Source of the DNA: an uncultured Kiritimatiellota bacterium
Lineage (GTDB): Bacteria > Verrucomicrobiota > Kiritimatiellia > RFP12 > UBA1067
Length of the DNA: 64,000 nucleotides
Direction of reading: 5' to 3'
Assembly: GCA_934643865.1 (NCBI GenBank)
Contig: CAKUCX010000013.1
Coordinates: 4,146 to 68,145 of the forward strand
Part shown: positions 25,386-33,918 of the stretch, piece by piece
How positions within the stretch are numbered: position 1 is the first letter of the stretch
Layout of the letters: every line of letters begins with the position of its first letter
Notes under the pieces: model-generated
What the model saw: the letters and a program-made list of their open reading frames with translations, nothing else
Databases searched by the model: none
What the model was told of the DNA's origin: nothing
Position numbers and translations under genes: made by a program

Positions 25386-26229
25386 CCGTCGCGTTGACGC
25401 CGCCCCAAACGAGCTGGTTCTTGCCGCAGCCCATGTAGTCAAGATGGCGCAGGGTGCGGGAGGGGGTCCAGGTGTAGTTGATCTGGGCGCCGACGGAGAT
25501 GTTCTCCGTGATTGCGTAGCTCGCGGCAAGCCCGATCGTCTGGTCGGTCAGTTCCGTCCCGGTGGATTCGTCCGTCACGTACTTGCTCCAGGCGTTGTCA
25601 CCGAAGCCGAGCGCGGCGGAGGGGGTGAGCGTCAGCCCCTCGACGGGTTCGAACTCGTGCGCGAGGCCGAAGGAGACGTAGACGGCCGACGGGTCTTCGC
25701 CGTGCGCGGAGTTGTAGTTCCAGTAGACGGAGGCGCTGGGCGTGACGATCGCGTTGTTGTAGGCGACCGTTGCGTAGAGGTCCTGGTCGGACGCGCCGTT
25801 GTTGTTCGGATAGGTGTAGAAGATGTGCCCGGCCTCGAAGTCGAAGTCCGCCAGGCTGACCGCATACGCGAGCGTGTAGTCGATCTCCTGCAGGCCGCAC
25901 GCCCGGCGGCTGTTCGTCGCCGTGCCGCGCTTGTGCGTGAGGTCGTAGGACTGCCAGACGTTCGCCGAGAGGGCGCCCCAGTCGCCCAGGTCGTAGCCGA
26001 GCGCCACGGACGGCTGCCAGACGGGATTCCCGTTGCAGATCGTGCCGCGCCACACGTAGTCGCTCAGGACGTCCAGCGACACCTCGACGGAGAGGGGAAA
26101 GTCGTCCTTCTCCTCCAGGCTTGCCGGTGTCTCCTTCGGCTGCGCGTCGGCCGCGTCGGCGTACGTCGGCAAGGCCGTGCTGAGAAGGGAGAGGGCGACG
26201 AGGCCGCCGGCGGCGTTCAGTGCGTTCAT
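25375..26229 (-). CDS. Outer-membrane beta-barrel protein (TorF-like)
   Basis: A 284-residue exported protein with a signal peptide (to about residue 26) and alternating amphipathic beta strands ending in a C-terminal Phe ('VNATVSF'), the usual signal for barrel insertion. The first strand 'DVLSDYVWRGT' resembles the TorF family of putative porins. Strand pairs such as 'VWQPSVALGYDLGDWGALSANVWQ' and 'TPSASVYWNYN' continue the pattern. It lies 85 bp after rex on the same strand with its own AAAGGA site, and it is convergent with GH78. It may pass sugars or act as an envelope barrel; substrate unknown. Confidence 0.75.
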   Translation of the reverse strand: MNALNAAGGLVALSLLSTALPTYADAADAQPKETPASLEEKDDFPLSVEVSLDVLSDYVWRGTICNGNPVWQPSVALGYDLGDWGALSANVWQSYDLTHKRGTATNSRRACGLQEIDYTLAYAVSLADFDFEAGHIFYTYPNNNGASDQDLYATVAYNNAIVTPSASVYWNYNSAHGEDPSAVYVSFGLAHEFEPVEGLTLTPSAALGFGDNAWSKYVTDESTGTELTDQTIGLAASYAITENISVGAQINYTWTPSRTLRHLDYMGCGKNQLVWGGVNATVSF

Positions 26230-26314
26230 GGTGATGTTCCTTTCGTGTTGGGTGGATGCGTTGCGCCTTGGCGCGCCGTGCGCGGAAGGCAGCCGGTCTC
26301 CGGGAGGCGTCTCG

Positions 26315-26962
26315 TCAGCCGCGCGCGATGGCGTGCGAGAGGACGGCCAGGGACTGGGCGAGGTCGACGTTCTGCACGACGATGCCTTCCGGCACGTCGA
26401 GCGGTTCGGGCGTGAAGTTCCAGATGCCCGCGATGCCCGCGTCGACGAGCGCGGCCGCGCAGGCCTGCGCCGCCGCGCTCGGCACGGTGAGGATGCCGAG
26501 CTTGATCTTGAGCCGCTTCACGAGAAGGGGCAGGTCTTCCATCGGATGCACGACGACGCCGTGGACGTCCTTGAGCGTCTTCGACGGGTCGGCGTCGAAG
26601 GCGAGGGAGATCGAGAGGTTGTGCTCGGCGAAGCCGCGGTAGCCAAGCAGGGCCTGGCCGAGCGAGCCCACGCCCACGAGGACGGCGTCGGTCGCGTTGT
26701 CCCATCCGAGGGCGTGGACGATCGCGCGTTCGAGCGCGCGCGCGGGGTAGCCGCAACGGGGCTTCCCGGGGACGCCCGCCATGGCGAGGTCCTTGCGCGT
26801 CAGGACCTGGTCGAGCCCGAGCTTGTCCGCGATCACCGCGCTTGAAATGTGCAGTTCGCCGCGTTCGATCATCGCGCGGATTTCGCGCAGATAGGCCGGA
26901 TAGCGGCGAATCGTCGGGAGGGGGAGAGGCCCCCTGCACGCATCGTCTTCTTCTTCTCTCAT
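26315..26962 (-). CDS. rex: Redox-sensing transcriptional repressor Rex
   Basis: A 215-residue regulator, normal length for Rex, which binds DNA when NAD+ is high and releases it when NADH rises, controlling fermentation and ferredoxin/NADH genes. The N-terminal winged helix includes 'ISSAVIADKLGLDQVLTRKDLAMAGVPGK', then the Rossmann loop 'VGVGSLGQALLGYRGF', and the C-terminal domain-swap helix. ATG 26962 is 9 nt from a TATACT box, with no ribosome site, so the transcript is nearly or fully leaderless. It is divergent from the 2-oxoacid oxidoreductase genes, a plausible target, but no canonical Rex operator is visible between them. Confidence 0.9.
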   Translation of the reverse strand: MREEEDDACRGPLPLPTIRRYPAYLREIRAMIERGELHISSAVIADKLGLDQVLTRKDLAMAGVPGKPRCGYPARALERAIVHALGWDNATDAVLVGVGSLGQALLGYRGFAEHNLSISLAFDADPSKTLKDVHGVVVHPMEDLPLLVKRLKIKLGILTVPSAAAQACAAALVDAGIAGIWNFTPEPLDVPEGIVVQNVDLAQSLAVLSHAIARG

Positions 26963-26971
26963 GCGGAGGGA

Positions 26972-26980
26972 AGTATAGCA
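26972..26980 (-). promoter_or_regulatory. Promoter of rex
   Basis: On the minus strand TGCTATACT is followed by 9 nt and the ATG at 26962; at most 2-3 nt of leader are expected. Confidence 0.65.
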
Positions 26981-27035
26981 TAGTTGGCTTCGCTTCGCGG
27001 CGCAGATTTCGGCGGACGCAGGCGGCATCTTCGCA

Positions 27036-27065
27036 CTGCCATTCCCAGCAGGAAGATGATATACT
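27036..27065 (+). promoter_or_regulatory. Promoter of the 2-oxoacid:ferredoxin oxidoreductase genes
   Basis: CTGCCA (27036-27041), an 18-bp spacer and TATACT (27060-27065) preceded by TGA. The start codon at 27093 has an AAGGA site. Confidence 0.65.
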
Positions 27066-27092
27066 GTTCGGACATTTACCAAGGACCGTACC

Positions 27093-27320
27093 ATGCAAGG
27101 AAATGAACAGGTGGTCTCCCACCCCGAGATCGAAGAGGACAGCTGCAAGGGCTGCGGACGGTGCGTCGCCGCTTGTCCGCGCGGCTGCCTCGAACTGAAG
27201 ACGACGCTGAACAAGATGGGCATCAAGCCCGTCGGCTACAAGGGCGAGGGGTGCATCGGCTGCGCGCTGTGCTTCTACAACTGCCCGGAACCCTATGCGA
27301 TCAAGGTGGTGAAGGCATGA
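27093..27320 (+). CDS. 2-oxoacid:ferredoxin oxidoreductase, delta (2[4Fe-4S] ferredoxin) subunit
   Basis: A 75-residue ferredoxin with two cluster motifs: CKGCGRCVAACPRG and CIGCALCFYNCPEP, each CxxCxxC...CP, binding two [4Fe-4S] clusters that carry electrons from the TPP enzyme to free ferredoxin. Its stop overlaps the alpha-subunit start by 4 bp (ATGA), so the two are translationally coupled. The subunit order delta, alpha, beta, gamma is that of KorDABC/Vor-type complexes. Cytoplasmic. Confidence 0.9.
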   Translation: MQGNEQVVSHPEIEEDSCKGCGRCVAACPRGCLELKTTLNKMGIKPVGYKGEGCIGCALCFYNCPEPYAIKVVKA

Positions 27321-28378
27321 CGAAGTTTGTCAAGAGCAACGAGGCCGTGGTGATGGGCGCCCTCTACGCGGGGTGCGAGCTCTACTTCGGCTATCCGATC
27401 ACGCCTGCGAGCGAAATCGCCCATGGCGCGGCGAAGTGGTTCCCGATGCTGGGGCGCACGTTCGTGCAGGCGGAGTGCGAGACGGCCTCGATCAACATGA
27501 TGTTCGGCGCGGCGGCGGCGGGCAAGCTCTGCATGACCGCGACGTCGGGCCCCGGCTTCTCCCTCATGCAGGAGGGCCTGAGCTACCTTGCGGGCGCGGA
27601 GCTGCCGGCGGTCGTCGTGGACGTCAACCGCGCCGGCCCGGGCCTCGGCAACGTCTACCCCGAGCAGAGCGACTACACGCCCGCCGTGAAGGGCGGCGGC
27701 CACGGCAACTACCAGACCTTCACCTACGCCCCCGCGAGCGCGCAGGAGATGTGCGACCTCACGATCAAGGCGTTCGAGATGGCGGCCAAGTGGCGCACGC
27801 CCGCCGTCGTCTTCGCGGACGGCCTGCAGGGCCAGATGATGGAGACGGTGCGCCTCCCGGAGGCGGAGCGCGCGAAGCCCGACTTCAGCGCGTGGGCCGC
27901 GCAGGGCGAGGCGAAGACGCGCGAGAACCTGGTGAAGTCCATCTTCCTCGACGCGGCGGCGCAGGAGGTCTTCAACGACCATCTCCAGCGCAAGTACGAG
28001 GACATGCAGGCGGACGCCGAGGCCGAGACCTACCTCGCGGAGGACGCGGATCTTCTGATCTGCGCGTTCGGCATTGCGAGCCGCGTCGCCCGCACGACGG
28101 CGGAGACCTGCCGCCGCAAGGGCCTGAAGGTCGGCTGTTTCCGTCCGATCACCCTCAACCCGTTCCCGCGCGAACAGCTTGCCGCCGCCGCGAAGGGACG
28201 CCGCATCATGACGATCGAACTCGATGCCGGGCAGTTCGCCGACGATGTGCGCCTGCAGCTCGCGAAGAGCGGGCTCGGCGCGGAGGCCGCGAACGTGATG
28301 ATGGTCCACCGCATGGGCGGGCAGGTCGTCTCCGTCGACGACGCCGTCAAGGCCGCCAAGATGATTCTGGGGAAGTAG
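27317..28378 (+). CDS. 2-oxoacid:ferredoxin oxidoreductase, alpha subunit (VorB/KorA-like)
   Basis: A 353-residue subunit that, with beta and gamma, converts a 2-oxoacid and CoA to acyl-CoA, CO2 and reduced ferredoxin. The N-terminus 'NEAVVMGALYAGCELYFGYPITPASEI' is cut to key parts: GALYAGC and YPITPASE are the diagnostic POR_N motifs. 'QAECETASINMMFGAAAAG' and 'TSGPGFSLMQEGLSYLAGAE' complete that domain, and 'GCFRPITLNPFP' marks the C-terminal transketolase-like domain. Annotators often call this type VorB (branched-chain 2-oxoacids), but substrate cannot be fixed from sequence. The stop TAG starts a 220-bp repeat block before the next subunit. Confidence 0.88.
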   Translation: MTKFVKSNEAVVMGALYAGCELYFGYPITPASEIAHGAAKWFPMLGRTFVQAECETASINMMFGAAAAGKLCMTATSGPGFSLMQEGLSYLAGAELPAVVVDVNRAGPGLGNVYPEQSDYTPAVKGGGHGNYQTFTYAPASAQEMCDLTIKAFEMAAKWRTPAVVFADGLQGQMMETVRLPEAERAKPDFSAWAAQGEAKTRENLVKSIFLDAAAQEVFNDHLQRKYEDMQADAEAETYLAEDADLLICAFGIASRVARTTAETCRRKGLKVGCFRPITLNPFPREQLAAAAKGRRIMTIELDAGQFADDVRLQLAKSGLGAEAANVMMVHRMGGQVVSVDDAVKAAKMILGK

Positions 28379-28597
28379 GTAGTAGGTAGAGGTTAAGTCA
28401 CCCTGCGGGTTTTAAGTGGTTAAGTCACCCTGCGGGTTTTAAGTGGTTAAGTGATTAAGTCAAGTGGTTGATGTGGTTAAGTGCGTGAGTGGTTGATTTT
28501 GTAGAGAACTTGAAACTTAACTACTTACTTGAAACTTAACTACTTAACTACTTAACCACTTAACTACTTAAAGCGAAGCGACTCAAGAAGCGACTCA
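28376..28597 (+). repeat. Compound AT-rich repeat between oxidoreductase subunit genes
   Basis: The block starts at the alpha-subunit stop codon (TAG, then GTAGTAGGTAG). A 27-bp unit is repeated exactly in tandem (28391-28417 and 28418-28444); each copy contains the hairpin ACCC-TGC-GGGT followed by TTT. Then come GGTTAAGT octamers in forward orientation (28445-28490) and the reverse complement, ACTTAACTACTTAACCACTT (28514-28571), so a long imperfect hairpin is possible. A CTTGAAACTTAACTACTTA unit is doubled, and GCGACTCAA is doubled just before the next gene. No gene is present. Confidence 0.9.
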
Positions 28598-28627
28598 ATG
28601 GGTTTAATGAAAGTTGGAGTGATTTCA

Positions 28628-30109
28628 ATGAAAGTCATTGAACAGAAGGGCATGTATCCGAAGTTCCCGCGCAGCGGGAAGGAGACGCGCGTCACCCACT
28701 ACTGCCCCGGCTGCGGGCACGGCATCGTGAACAAGCTCATCGCCGAGTGCTGCGCCGAGATGGGGCTGCAGGACGAGACGATCTTCGTCGATCCCGTCGG
28801 CTGCGGCGTCTTCACCTACTACTACTGGGACGCGGCGCACATTTCCGCCGCCCACGGGCGGGCCTCCGCCGTCGCGACCGGCGCGTGCCGGGCGCGTCCG
28901 CACGCCGTCACGATCGCCTACCAGGGCGACGGCGACCTTGGCGCGATTGGCTTCAACAACGCCTTCCAGGCGGCCTCGCGCGGCGAAAACTTCGCGTGCA
29001 TCTTCATCAACAACTCCCTCTACGGCATGACGGGCGGGCAGATGGCCCCCACGACCCTGGAGGGCGAAAAGACGACGACGACGCCCTTCGGGCGCGATCC
29101 GTCCGTGACGGGCCACCCGCTCCACGTCTGCGAGGTCTTCGGCCAGCTGCAGGCCCCCGTCTACATCGCCCGCACGAGCGTGGCCGACACGAAGCGCATT
29201 CTCCAGACGAAGCAGGCCATCCGCCGTGTCTTCGAGCTGCAGAAGGCGCACCGGGGCTACTGCGTGCTTGAAATCCTCGCGCCCTGCCCCACGAACCTCC
29301 GCCTCGACCCGCTCAAGGCCGCGCAGTTCTGCCTGAACGAGATGGAGCGGGAGTTCCCGCTCGGCACGTTCCGCGACGCGGAGAAGGGCATCGGCGCGCC
29401 CGTCGCCGCCGCGTCTGCGCCGTCCTCCCCGCTCCTCCAGGTGAAGCCCGTGCCGCAGGTGGCGACGTGCGCGGAGCTGTTCGCCGAGAAGACGGCGGTG
29501 CCGCCGGCGGAGAACGACCCCGCCGTCCCCGAGCGCCGGTTCAAGTTCGCCGGCTACGGCGGGCAGGGAATCCTCTCGCTGGGGCTCACCGTCGCGGAGG
29601 CGGCGCGCCTCGAACGCCGCCACACGCTCTGGTTCCCGAGCTACGGTCCGGAGCAGCGCGGCGGCAGCGCGAGCTGTTCGGTCGTCGTCTCCGGGACGCC
29701 CATCGGCTCACCGACCGTCGAGCATCCCGACGTGCTCGTCTGCATGAACCAGCCGTCCTACGAGCGCTTCGCGGGCGACGTCAGGAAGGGCGGCACGGTG
29801 ATCGTCGACGCGACGGTTCCGCTCGTGCGCCAGCCGCCGGAGGGCGTGAAGCTCGTCGTCTGGCCCGCCATCAAGATGGCGGAGGACTTCGGCGTGCCGA
29901 AGGCCGCGAACACGATGATGCTCGCCGCGCTGAAGAAGCTCGGCTGCACGGGCCTCGCGGGCGACAACCTCGAACAGGCCCTCGTCGCGAGCTTCGCGAA
30001 GAAGCCCGCGCTCGGCGTGAAGAACCTCGAAATCCTGCGCAAGGCCGAGGCGGCGCGCGTCTCGAACGAAAACGAAAAAAACGAAGCCAAAGAAGAAAGG
30101 AGCCGCTGA
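28628..30109 (+). CDS. 2-oxoacid:ferredoxin oxidoreductase, fused beta (TPP) and gamma subunits
   Basis: A 493-residue protein joining two subunits that are usually separate. Residues ~1-250 are the beta subunit: YCPGCGHG near the start and the TPP/Mg site GDGDLGAIGF...FINNSLYGMTGGQ. After a Pro/Ala-rich linker (~265-300), residues ~305-475 are the gamma subunit: 'FAGYGGQGILSLGLTVAEAA', 'SYGPEQRGGSASCSVVVS', 'MNQPSYERF', 'NTMMLAALKKLG'. ATG 28628 is chosen because GGAG lies 8 nt upstream; ATGs at 28598 and 28607 lack sites. Part of the delta-alpha-beta-gamma set, separated from alpha by a repeat. A Lys/Glu-rich tail ends 1 bp before the RraA-family gene. Confidence 0.88.
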   Translation: MKVIEQKGMYPKFPRSGKETRVTHYCPGCGHGIVNKLIAECCAEMGLQDETIFVDPVGCGVFTYYYWDAAHISAAHGRASAVATGACRARPHAVTIAYQGDGDLGAIGFNNAFQAASRGENFACIFINNSLYGMTGGQMAPTTLEGEKTTTTPFGRDPSVTGHPLHVCEVFGQLQAPVYIARTSVADTKRILQTKQAIRRVFELQKAHRGYCVLEILAPCPTNLRLDPLKAAQFCLNEMEREFPLGTFRDAEKGIGAPVAAASAPSSPLLQVKPVPQVATCAELFAEKTAVPPAENDPAVPERRFKFAGYGGQGILSLGLTVAEAARLERRHTLWFPSYGPEQRGGSASCSVVVSGTPIGSPTVEHPDVLVCMNQPSYERFAGDVRKGGTVIVDATVPLVRQPPEGVKLVVWPAIKMAEDFGVPKAANTMMLAALKKLGCTGLAGDNLEQALVASFAKKPALGVKNLEILRKAEAARVSNENEKNEAKEERSR

Positions 30110-30110
30110 C

Positions 30111-30866
30111 ATGCCCTCTCTCGCGGATATGCGCACGAAGGCCAAGGAAGCCGGCCTCATGAAGCTCGACAAGCTGATCGCCAAGCGCCAGCACATCCCG
30201 ACAAACGACTTCCCCGTCCCGACGAAGGCGCTCTGCGAGCGCTTCGAGAAGCTCTACACGGGCTGCGTGAACGACGTCATGCGCGAGCTCACGCTCCTCG
30301 ACCAGAACCTGCCGCACGACATCATGCCGCTCCGGGACGAGATGGTCGTCTGCGGCGAGGCGTTCACGGTGAAGTCCGCGCCGAACTGCATGATCGAGGG
30401 CGAGATGACGTTCCGCGCGCAGATGCTCGACGACTTCAAGCCTAACGGCGTCGTCGTGTGGGACACGTCCTCGGACGTCGAGGCCTCGCTCTGGGGCGGC
30501 GTCATGACGGCGACGGCGATCTCGAAGGGGATTCGCGGCGCGGTCATCGCCGGCGGCATCCGCGACACGAAGCAGATCCTGGAGCAGCCGTTCCCGATCT
30601 TCTACAAGTACCGCGTCTCGAACGGCTCGCTCGGCCGCTGCATGATCACGCACTACCAGGTGCCGGTCAAGATCGGCAAGGTGACGGTGCGCCCCGGCGA
30701 CATCATCATGGGCGACATCGACGGCGTCATCTGCATCCCGCGCGAGATCGCCTACGACGTGCTGCTCCGGGCCGAGGGCATCGAGCGCAACGAGGTCGAC
30801 ATCTTCTCGTGGGTGCGCCAGGGCGACACGATCTCGGAGATCATCGACAAGGGCGGGTACTTCTGA
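30111..30866 (+). CDS. RraA-family aldolase-like protein
   Basis: A 251-residue member of the RraA/4-hydroxy-4-methyl-2-oxoglutarate aldolase family (often misnamed demethylmenaquinone methyltransferase). The catalytic motif GGIRDT keeps the Arg-Asp pair that, with a divalent metal, cleaves 4-hydroxy-2-oxoacids to pyruvate. Other family parts are 'LYTGCVNDVMREL', 'GEAFTVKSAPNC' and 'VRPGDIIMGDIDGV'. The start lies 1 bp after the beta-gamma fusion with an AAAGGAG site inside that gene's end, so the two are co-expressed. Production of a 2-oxoacid next to a 2-oxoacid oxidoreductase is a sensible metabolic pairing, but the substrate is inference. Confidence 0.82.
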   Translation: MPSLADMRTKAKEAGLMKLDKLIAKRQHIPTNDFPVPTKALCERFEKLYTGCVNDVMRELTLLDQNLPHDIMPLRDEMVVCGEAFTVKSAPNCMIEGEMTFRAQMLDDFKPNGVVVWDTSSDVEASLWGGVMTATAISKGIRGAVIAGGIRDTKQILEQPFPIFYKYRVSNGSLGRCMITHYQVPVKIGKVTVRPGDIIMGDIDGVICIPREIAYDVLLRAEGIERNEVDIFSWVRQGDTISEIIDKGGYF

Positions 30867-30904
30867 GGAATCATTCAACGGGTCAAAGCAACGAAGGAGT
30901 GGAG

Positions 30905-32515
30905 ATGAACGGAACATTCGCTTTCTGCGCCGTGTCGCTGGCGGCGCTCTCAGCCTCGGCGGCGTTCAAGGTCGACAAGTCGGCGATGTCCGACAAGTAC
31001 TGGGCGATCTGGAACGACGCCGTGCAGGCGAAGATCGACGCGGACATCGAAAAATACCGCAAGGCGGACGCCGCCGTCGACGTCGCCGCGCCCGACGGCG
31101 CCGAGGTGGCGGTCGAGCAGATTTCGCACGCCTTCTTCTTCGGCGCGCACATCTTCAACTTCAACCAGCTCGGCAAGAAGGAGTGGAACGACCGCTACAA
31201 GGCGCTCTACGGCACGCTCTTCAATTCCGCGACCGTCGCGTTCTACTGGCGGACGCTGGAGCCGTATCCCTACGCGCCGCGCTTCGAGGAGCGCTACGAG
31301 GACACGGAGAACTTCTGGAACAGCTGCCCGCAGCCGAAGGATCAGGCGCACTGGCGGCGTCCGGCGCCGGATCCCGTGATCAGCTTCCTCCGCACGCGCG
31401 GCGTGCGCATCCATGGGCATCCGCTCGTCTGGGGCAACAACGCCTGGCACACGCCGACGTGGCTGTGGGACGACTTCTGCCCGGAGGAGGAGAAGTTCGC
31501 CCTCGAACAGGCGACGGGCGTGAAGATGCCGCGCCGCGACATCACGCAGCCGATGGGCGTGAAGGACATGAAGGGCGATCCGGGCGAGCGGAACTGGGCG
31601 GCGGCGTGGGCCGAGATCTACAAGAAGCTCTCCGCCGAGCAGATCGCACGGCTCGTGCCGACGTTCGTCAAGGCGCAGAACGACTTCATGGCGCGGCGCA
31701 TCGCCGCGATCGGCGCGCGCTACGGCAGCCGCGTGGACAGCTGGGACGTCGTGAACGAGTCCGCGACGGACTGGGCGCGCGGCGCGAAGGAGACGTGGCC
31801 CGAGGGCCAGTCGAGTGCGAAGAACGCGCGGCCCGTCACGCTCAGCCACTACGGCCTCATGCCGGCGAACTACGCCTATGAGGCGCTCGTCCTCTCGCGT
31901 AAGGCGATGGGGCCGAAGGCGTGGCTGAACGTGAACGACTACAACATGACGGCGTTTCCGGGGCAGATCGCCGACCTCGCGGCGCATGGTGCGACCTTTG
32001 ATGTCGTGGGCTCGCAGATGCACCTCTTCAATCCGGCGGAATCTGTGAACATCGCCCGTGGCGCCGGCCCGGACTTCCTGCGTCCGGAGAAGGTCGCGGC
32101 GCGGTTCGCCGAGATCACGCAGGCCGGCGGCAGGCGTCCGATCCATCTCTCGGAGATCACGATCACCGCGCCGGACAACTCGCCGCGCGGGCAGATGGTC
32201 CAGGCGATCATCCTGCGCAACCTCTACCGCGCGTGGTTCTCGGTCGAGAAGATGAACGGCATCACGTGGTGGAACGTCGTCGACGACTGCGGTGCGCCGG
32301 GCGAGCCGTCGATCAGCGGCCTCTTCACGCGCGACATGCGCCCGAAGACGGCCTACTTCGCGATGGACGACCTCGTCAACCGCGAATGGAAGACGAGGAC
32401 GTCCGCGAAGGCGCAGGGCGGCAAGGTCGCGTTCCGCGGCTTCCGCGGCCGCTACCGCCTCACGTGGAAGGACGCGGACGGCACGGCGCGCACGACGCTC
32501 GTCGAGGTGAAGTAG
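30905..32515 (+). CDS. GH10 endo-1,4-beta-xylanase
   Basis: A 536-residue exported hydrolase that cuts internal beta-1,4 xylosidic bonds. After a short signal peptide (residues 1-19), the GH10 TIM barrel is complete: 'RIHGHPLVWG' on strand 3, acid/base Glu285 in WDVVNES, and the nucleophile Glu417 in HLSEITI. 'NDYNMTAF' and 'VVGSQMHLF' are the intermediate barrel strands. A small C-terminal beta region follows. The start has AAGGAGTGGAG upstream. It is 38 bp after the RraA gene and 12 bp before a GH13 gene, in a polysaccharide-degradation run. Confidence 0.92.
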   Translation: MNGTFAFCAVSLAALSASAAFKVDKSAMSDKYWAIWNDAVQAKIDADIEKYRKADAAVDVAAPDGAEVAVEQISHAFFFGAHIFNFNQLGKKEWNDRYKALYGTLFNSATVAFYWRTLEPYPYAPRFEERYEDTENFWNSCPQPKDQAHWRRPAPDPVISFLRTRGVRIHGHPLVWGNNAWHTPTWLWDDFCPEEEKFALEQATGVKMPRRDITQPMGVKDMKGDPGERNWAAAWAEIYKKLSAEQIARLVPTFVKAQNDFMARRIAAIGARYGSRVDSWDVVNESATDWARGAKETWPEGQSSAKNARPVTLSHYGLMPANYAYEALVLSRKAMGPKAWLNVNDYNMTAFPGQIADLAAHGATFDVVGSQMHLFNPAESVNIARGAGPDFLRPEKVAARFAEITQAGGRRPIHLSEITITAPDNSPRGQMVQAIILRNLYRAWFSVEKMNGITWWNVVDDCGAPGEPSISGLFTRDMRPKTAYFAMDDLVNREWKTRTSAKAQGGKVAFRGFRGRYRLTWKDADGTARTTLVEVK

Positions 32516-32527
32516 GACGGGGTCCGC

Positions 32528-33883
32528 ATGAAGCGCCTCCTCCCCCTCCTCGCGTGTGCCGCGCTCGCCTCGGGCCTCTGGGCCGCGCCGCGCCCGACAC
32601 CCGACTATCTCAAGCGGGCGACGGTCTACCAGATCGTGCTGCGCAACTTCACGCGCGACGGGAACTTCCGCGCGGCGGCGGAGATGCTGGACCACGTGCG
32701 CGCCGTCGGCGTCGACGCCGTCTACCTGACGCCGTTCGTCGAGATGGACCGCGACATGGACCGCGCGGGGTGGAGCCCGCGCCAGATCGCAAGCGGCTTC
32801 GGCAGCCCGAAGAACCCCTACCGCATCTCCGACTACGACAAGATCGACCCGGAGTACGGCACGGACGCGGACTTCAAGGCGTTCAACGACCGCGCGCACG
32901 CGCTCGGACTGAAGGTCTACATGGACCTCGTCTACCTCCACTGCGGGCCGAACAACGTCCTGAAGGACCTCTTTCCCGACGCCTTCCAGCGGAACGCCGA
33001 CGGCACGGTGAAGACGACGTACTGGAGATTCCCCTACGTGAACTTCGACTCGAAGGACGTGCGCAAGTACCTCATCGACTCGATGCTCCAGTGGATGCGA
33101 CTCGGCTGTGACGGCTTCCGCTGCGACGTCGGGGACGGGGTGCCGATCGACTTCTGGGTCGAGGCCGTGACGGCCTGCCAGAAGGTGAACCCCGAGCTCG
33201 TGATGATCAACGAGGGCACGAAAACCGAATGGCTGAAGAAGGCGTTCGACGCCTGCTATGCCTGGCCGTGGAGCTTCACGATCCGTGAGACGCTGATCTC
33301 CTCGCCCGCGAATGCCTGGGCGATGAAGGAGCCAAAGACGCTGTCCGAGCGGATGAAGGACGTGCGCGACTACGAGGCGACGCTTCCGGCGGACGCGCTC
33401 ATGTTCTGCTTTCTCGACAACCATGACACGGCGTCGGACGACGGGGAAAAGCGCTTTGACCGCGTCTTGCCCGTCGAGGCCGGAAACGCCGCGTTCGTGC
33501 TGACGTTCCTCCGTCGCGGCCTGCCGCTCGTCTTCAACGGGAACGAGATCGCCGACAATTCACTAAATTCTTTCTTCGGCCCCGTCGAGCATCCGTCCCG
33601 CGCGGCGAAGACTGTGGACTGGGCGCGTGCGCTGCAGCCCGCCGGGCAGAAGCGCCTCGCGCTCGTCCGAAAGCTCGTGAAGATGCGCCACGAGGACCCG
33701 ATCTGGAGTGAGGGCGCGATGGAGTGGGTGACGGACGGCGAAGCGAACGGCATTGTCGCCTTCATCCGCACGCTCGGCGCGCGCCGGGTCCTCGTCGCCG
33801 CGAACCTTACGAACCGGACGGCCGACGGCGGCGCGCGCATCGGGGCGCTTGCGCCATTCGCCTACCTCATCCGGGAGAACTGA
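32528..33883 (+). CDS. GH13 alpha-amylase-family glycoside hydrolase
   Basis: A 451-residue exported alpha-glucan hydrolase or related enzyme. Signal peptide to about residue 20, then the (beta/alpha)8 barrel: 'VDAVYLTPFVEM', 'NPYRISDYDKIDPEYGT', 'LGLKVYMDLVYLHCG'. The catalytic triad is visible as Asp200 in DGFRCDVGD, Glu229 in MINEG and Asp300 in FLDNHDT. A C-terminal beta domain follows. A weak ribosome site (GGACGGGG) precedes ATG 32528, 12 bp after the xylanase, so coupling is likely. Specificity (amylase, maltogenic or other) is not determined. Confidence 0.9.
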   Translation: MKRLLPLLACAALASGLWAAPRPTPDYLKRATVYQIVLRNFTRDGNFRAAAEMLDHVRAVGVDAVYLTPFVEMDRDMDRAGWSPRQIASGFGSPKNPYRISDYDKIDPEYGTDADFKAFNDRAHALGLKVYMDLVYLHCGPNNVLKDLFPDAFQRNADGTVKTTYWRFPYVNFDSKDVRKYLIDSMLQWMRLGCDGFRCDVGDGVPIDFWVEAVTACQKVNPELVMINEGTKTEWLKKAFDACYAWPWSFTIRETLISSPANAWAMKEPKTLSERMKDVRDYEATLPADALMFCFLDNHDTASDDGEKRFDRVLPVEAGNAAFVLTFLRRGLPLVFNGNEIADNSLNSFFGPVEHPSRAAKTVDWARALQPAGQKRLALVRKLVKMRHEDPIWSEGAMEWVTDGEANGIVAFIRTLGARRVLVAANLTNRTADGGARIGALAPFAYLIREN

Positions 33884-33918
33884 CCACGCCCCCAGCCTCA
33901 ACGCCGGAGTCCGCCTTT

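Noticed and set aside
26963..27092. Rex operator between rex and the ferredoxin oxidoreductase genes
   Set aside because: No inverted TTGTGAA-like pair can be seen, so no site is annotated.
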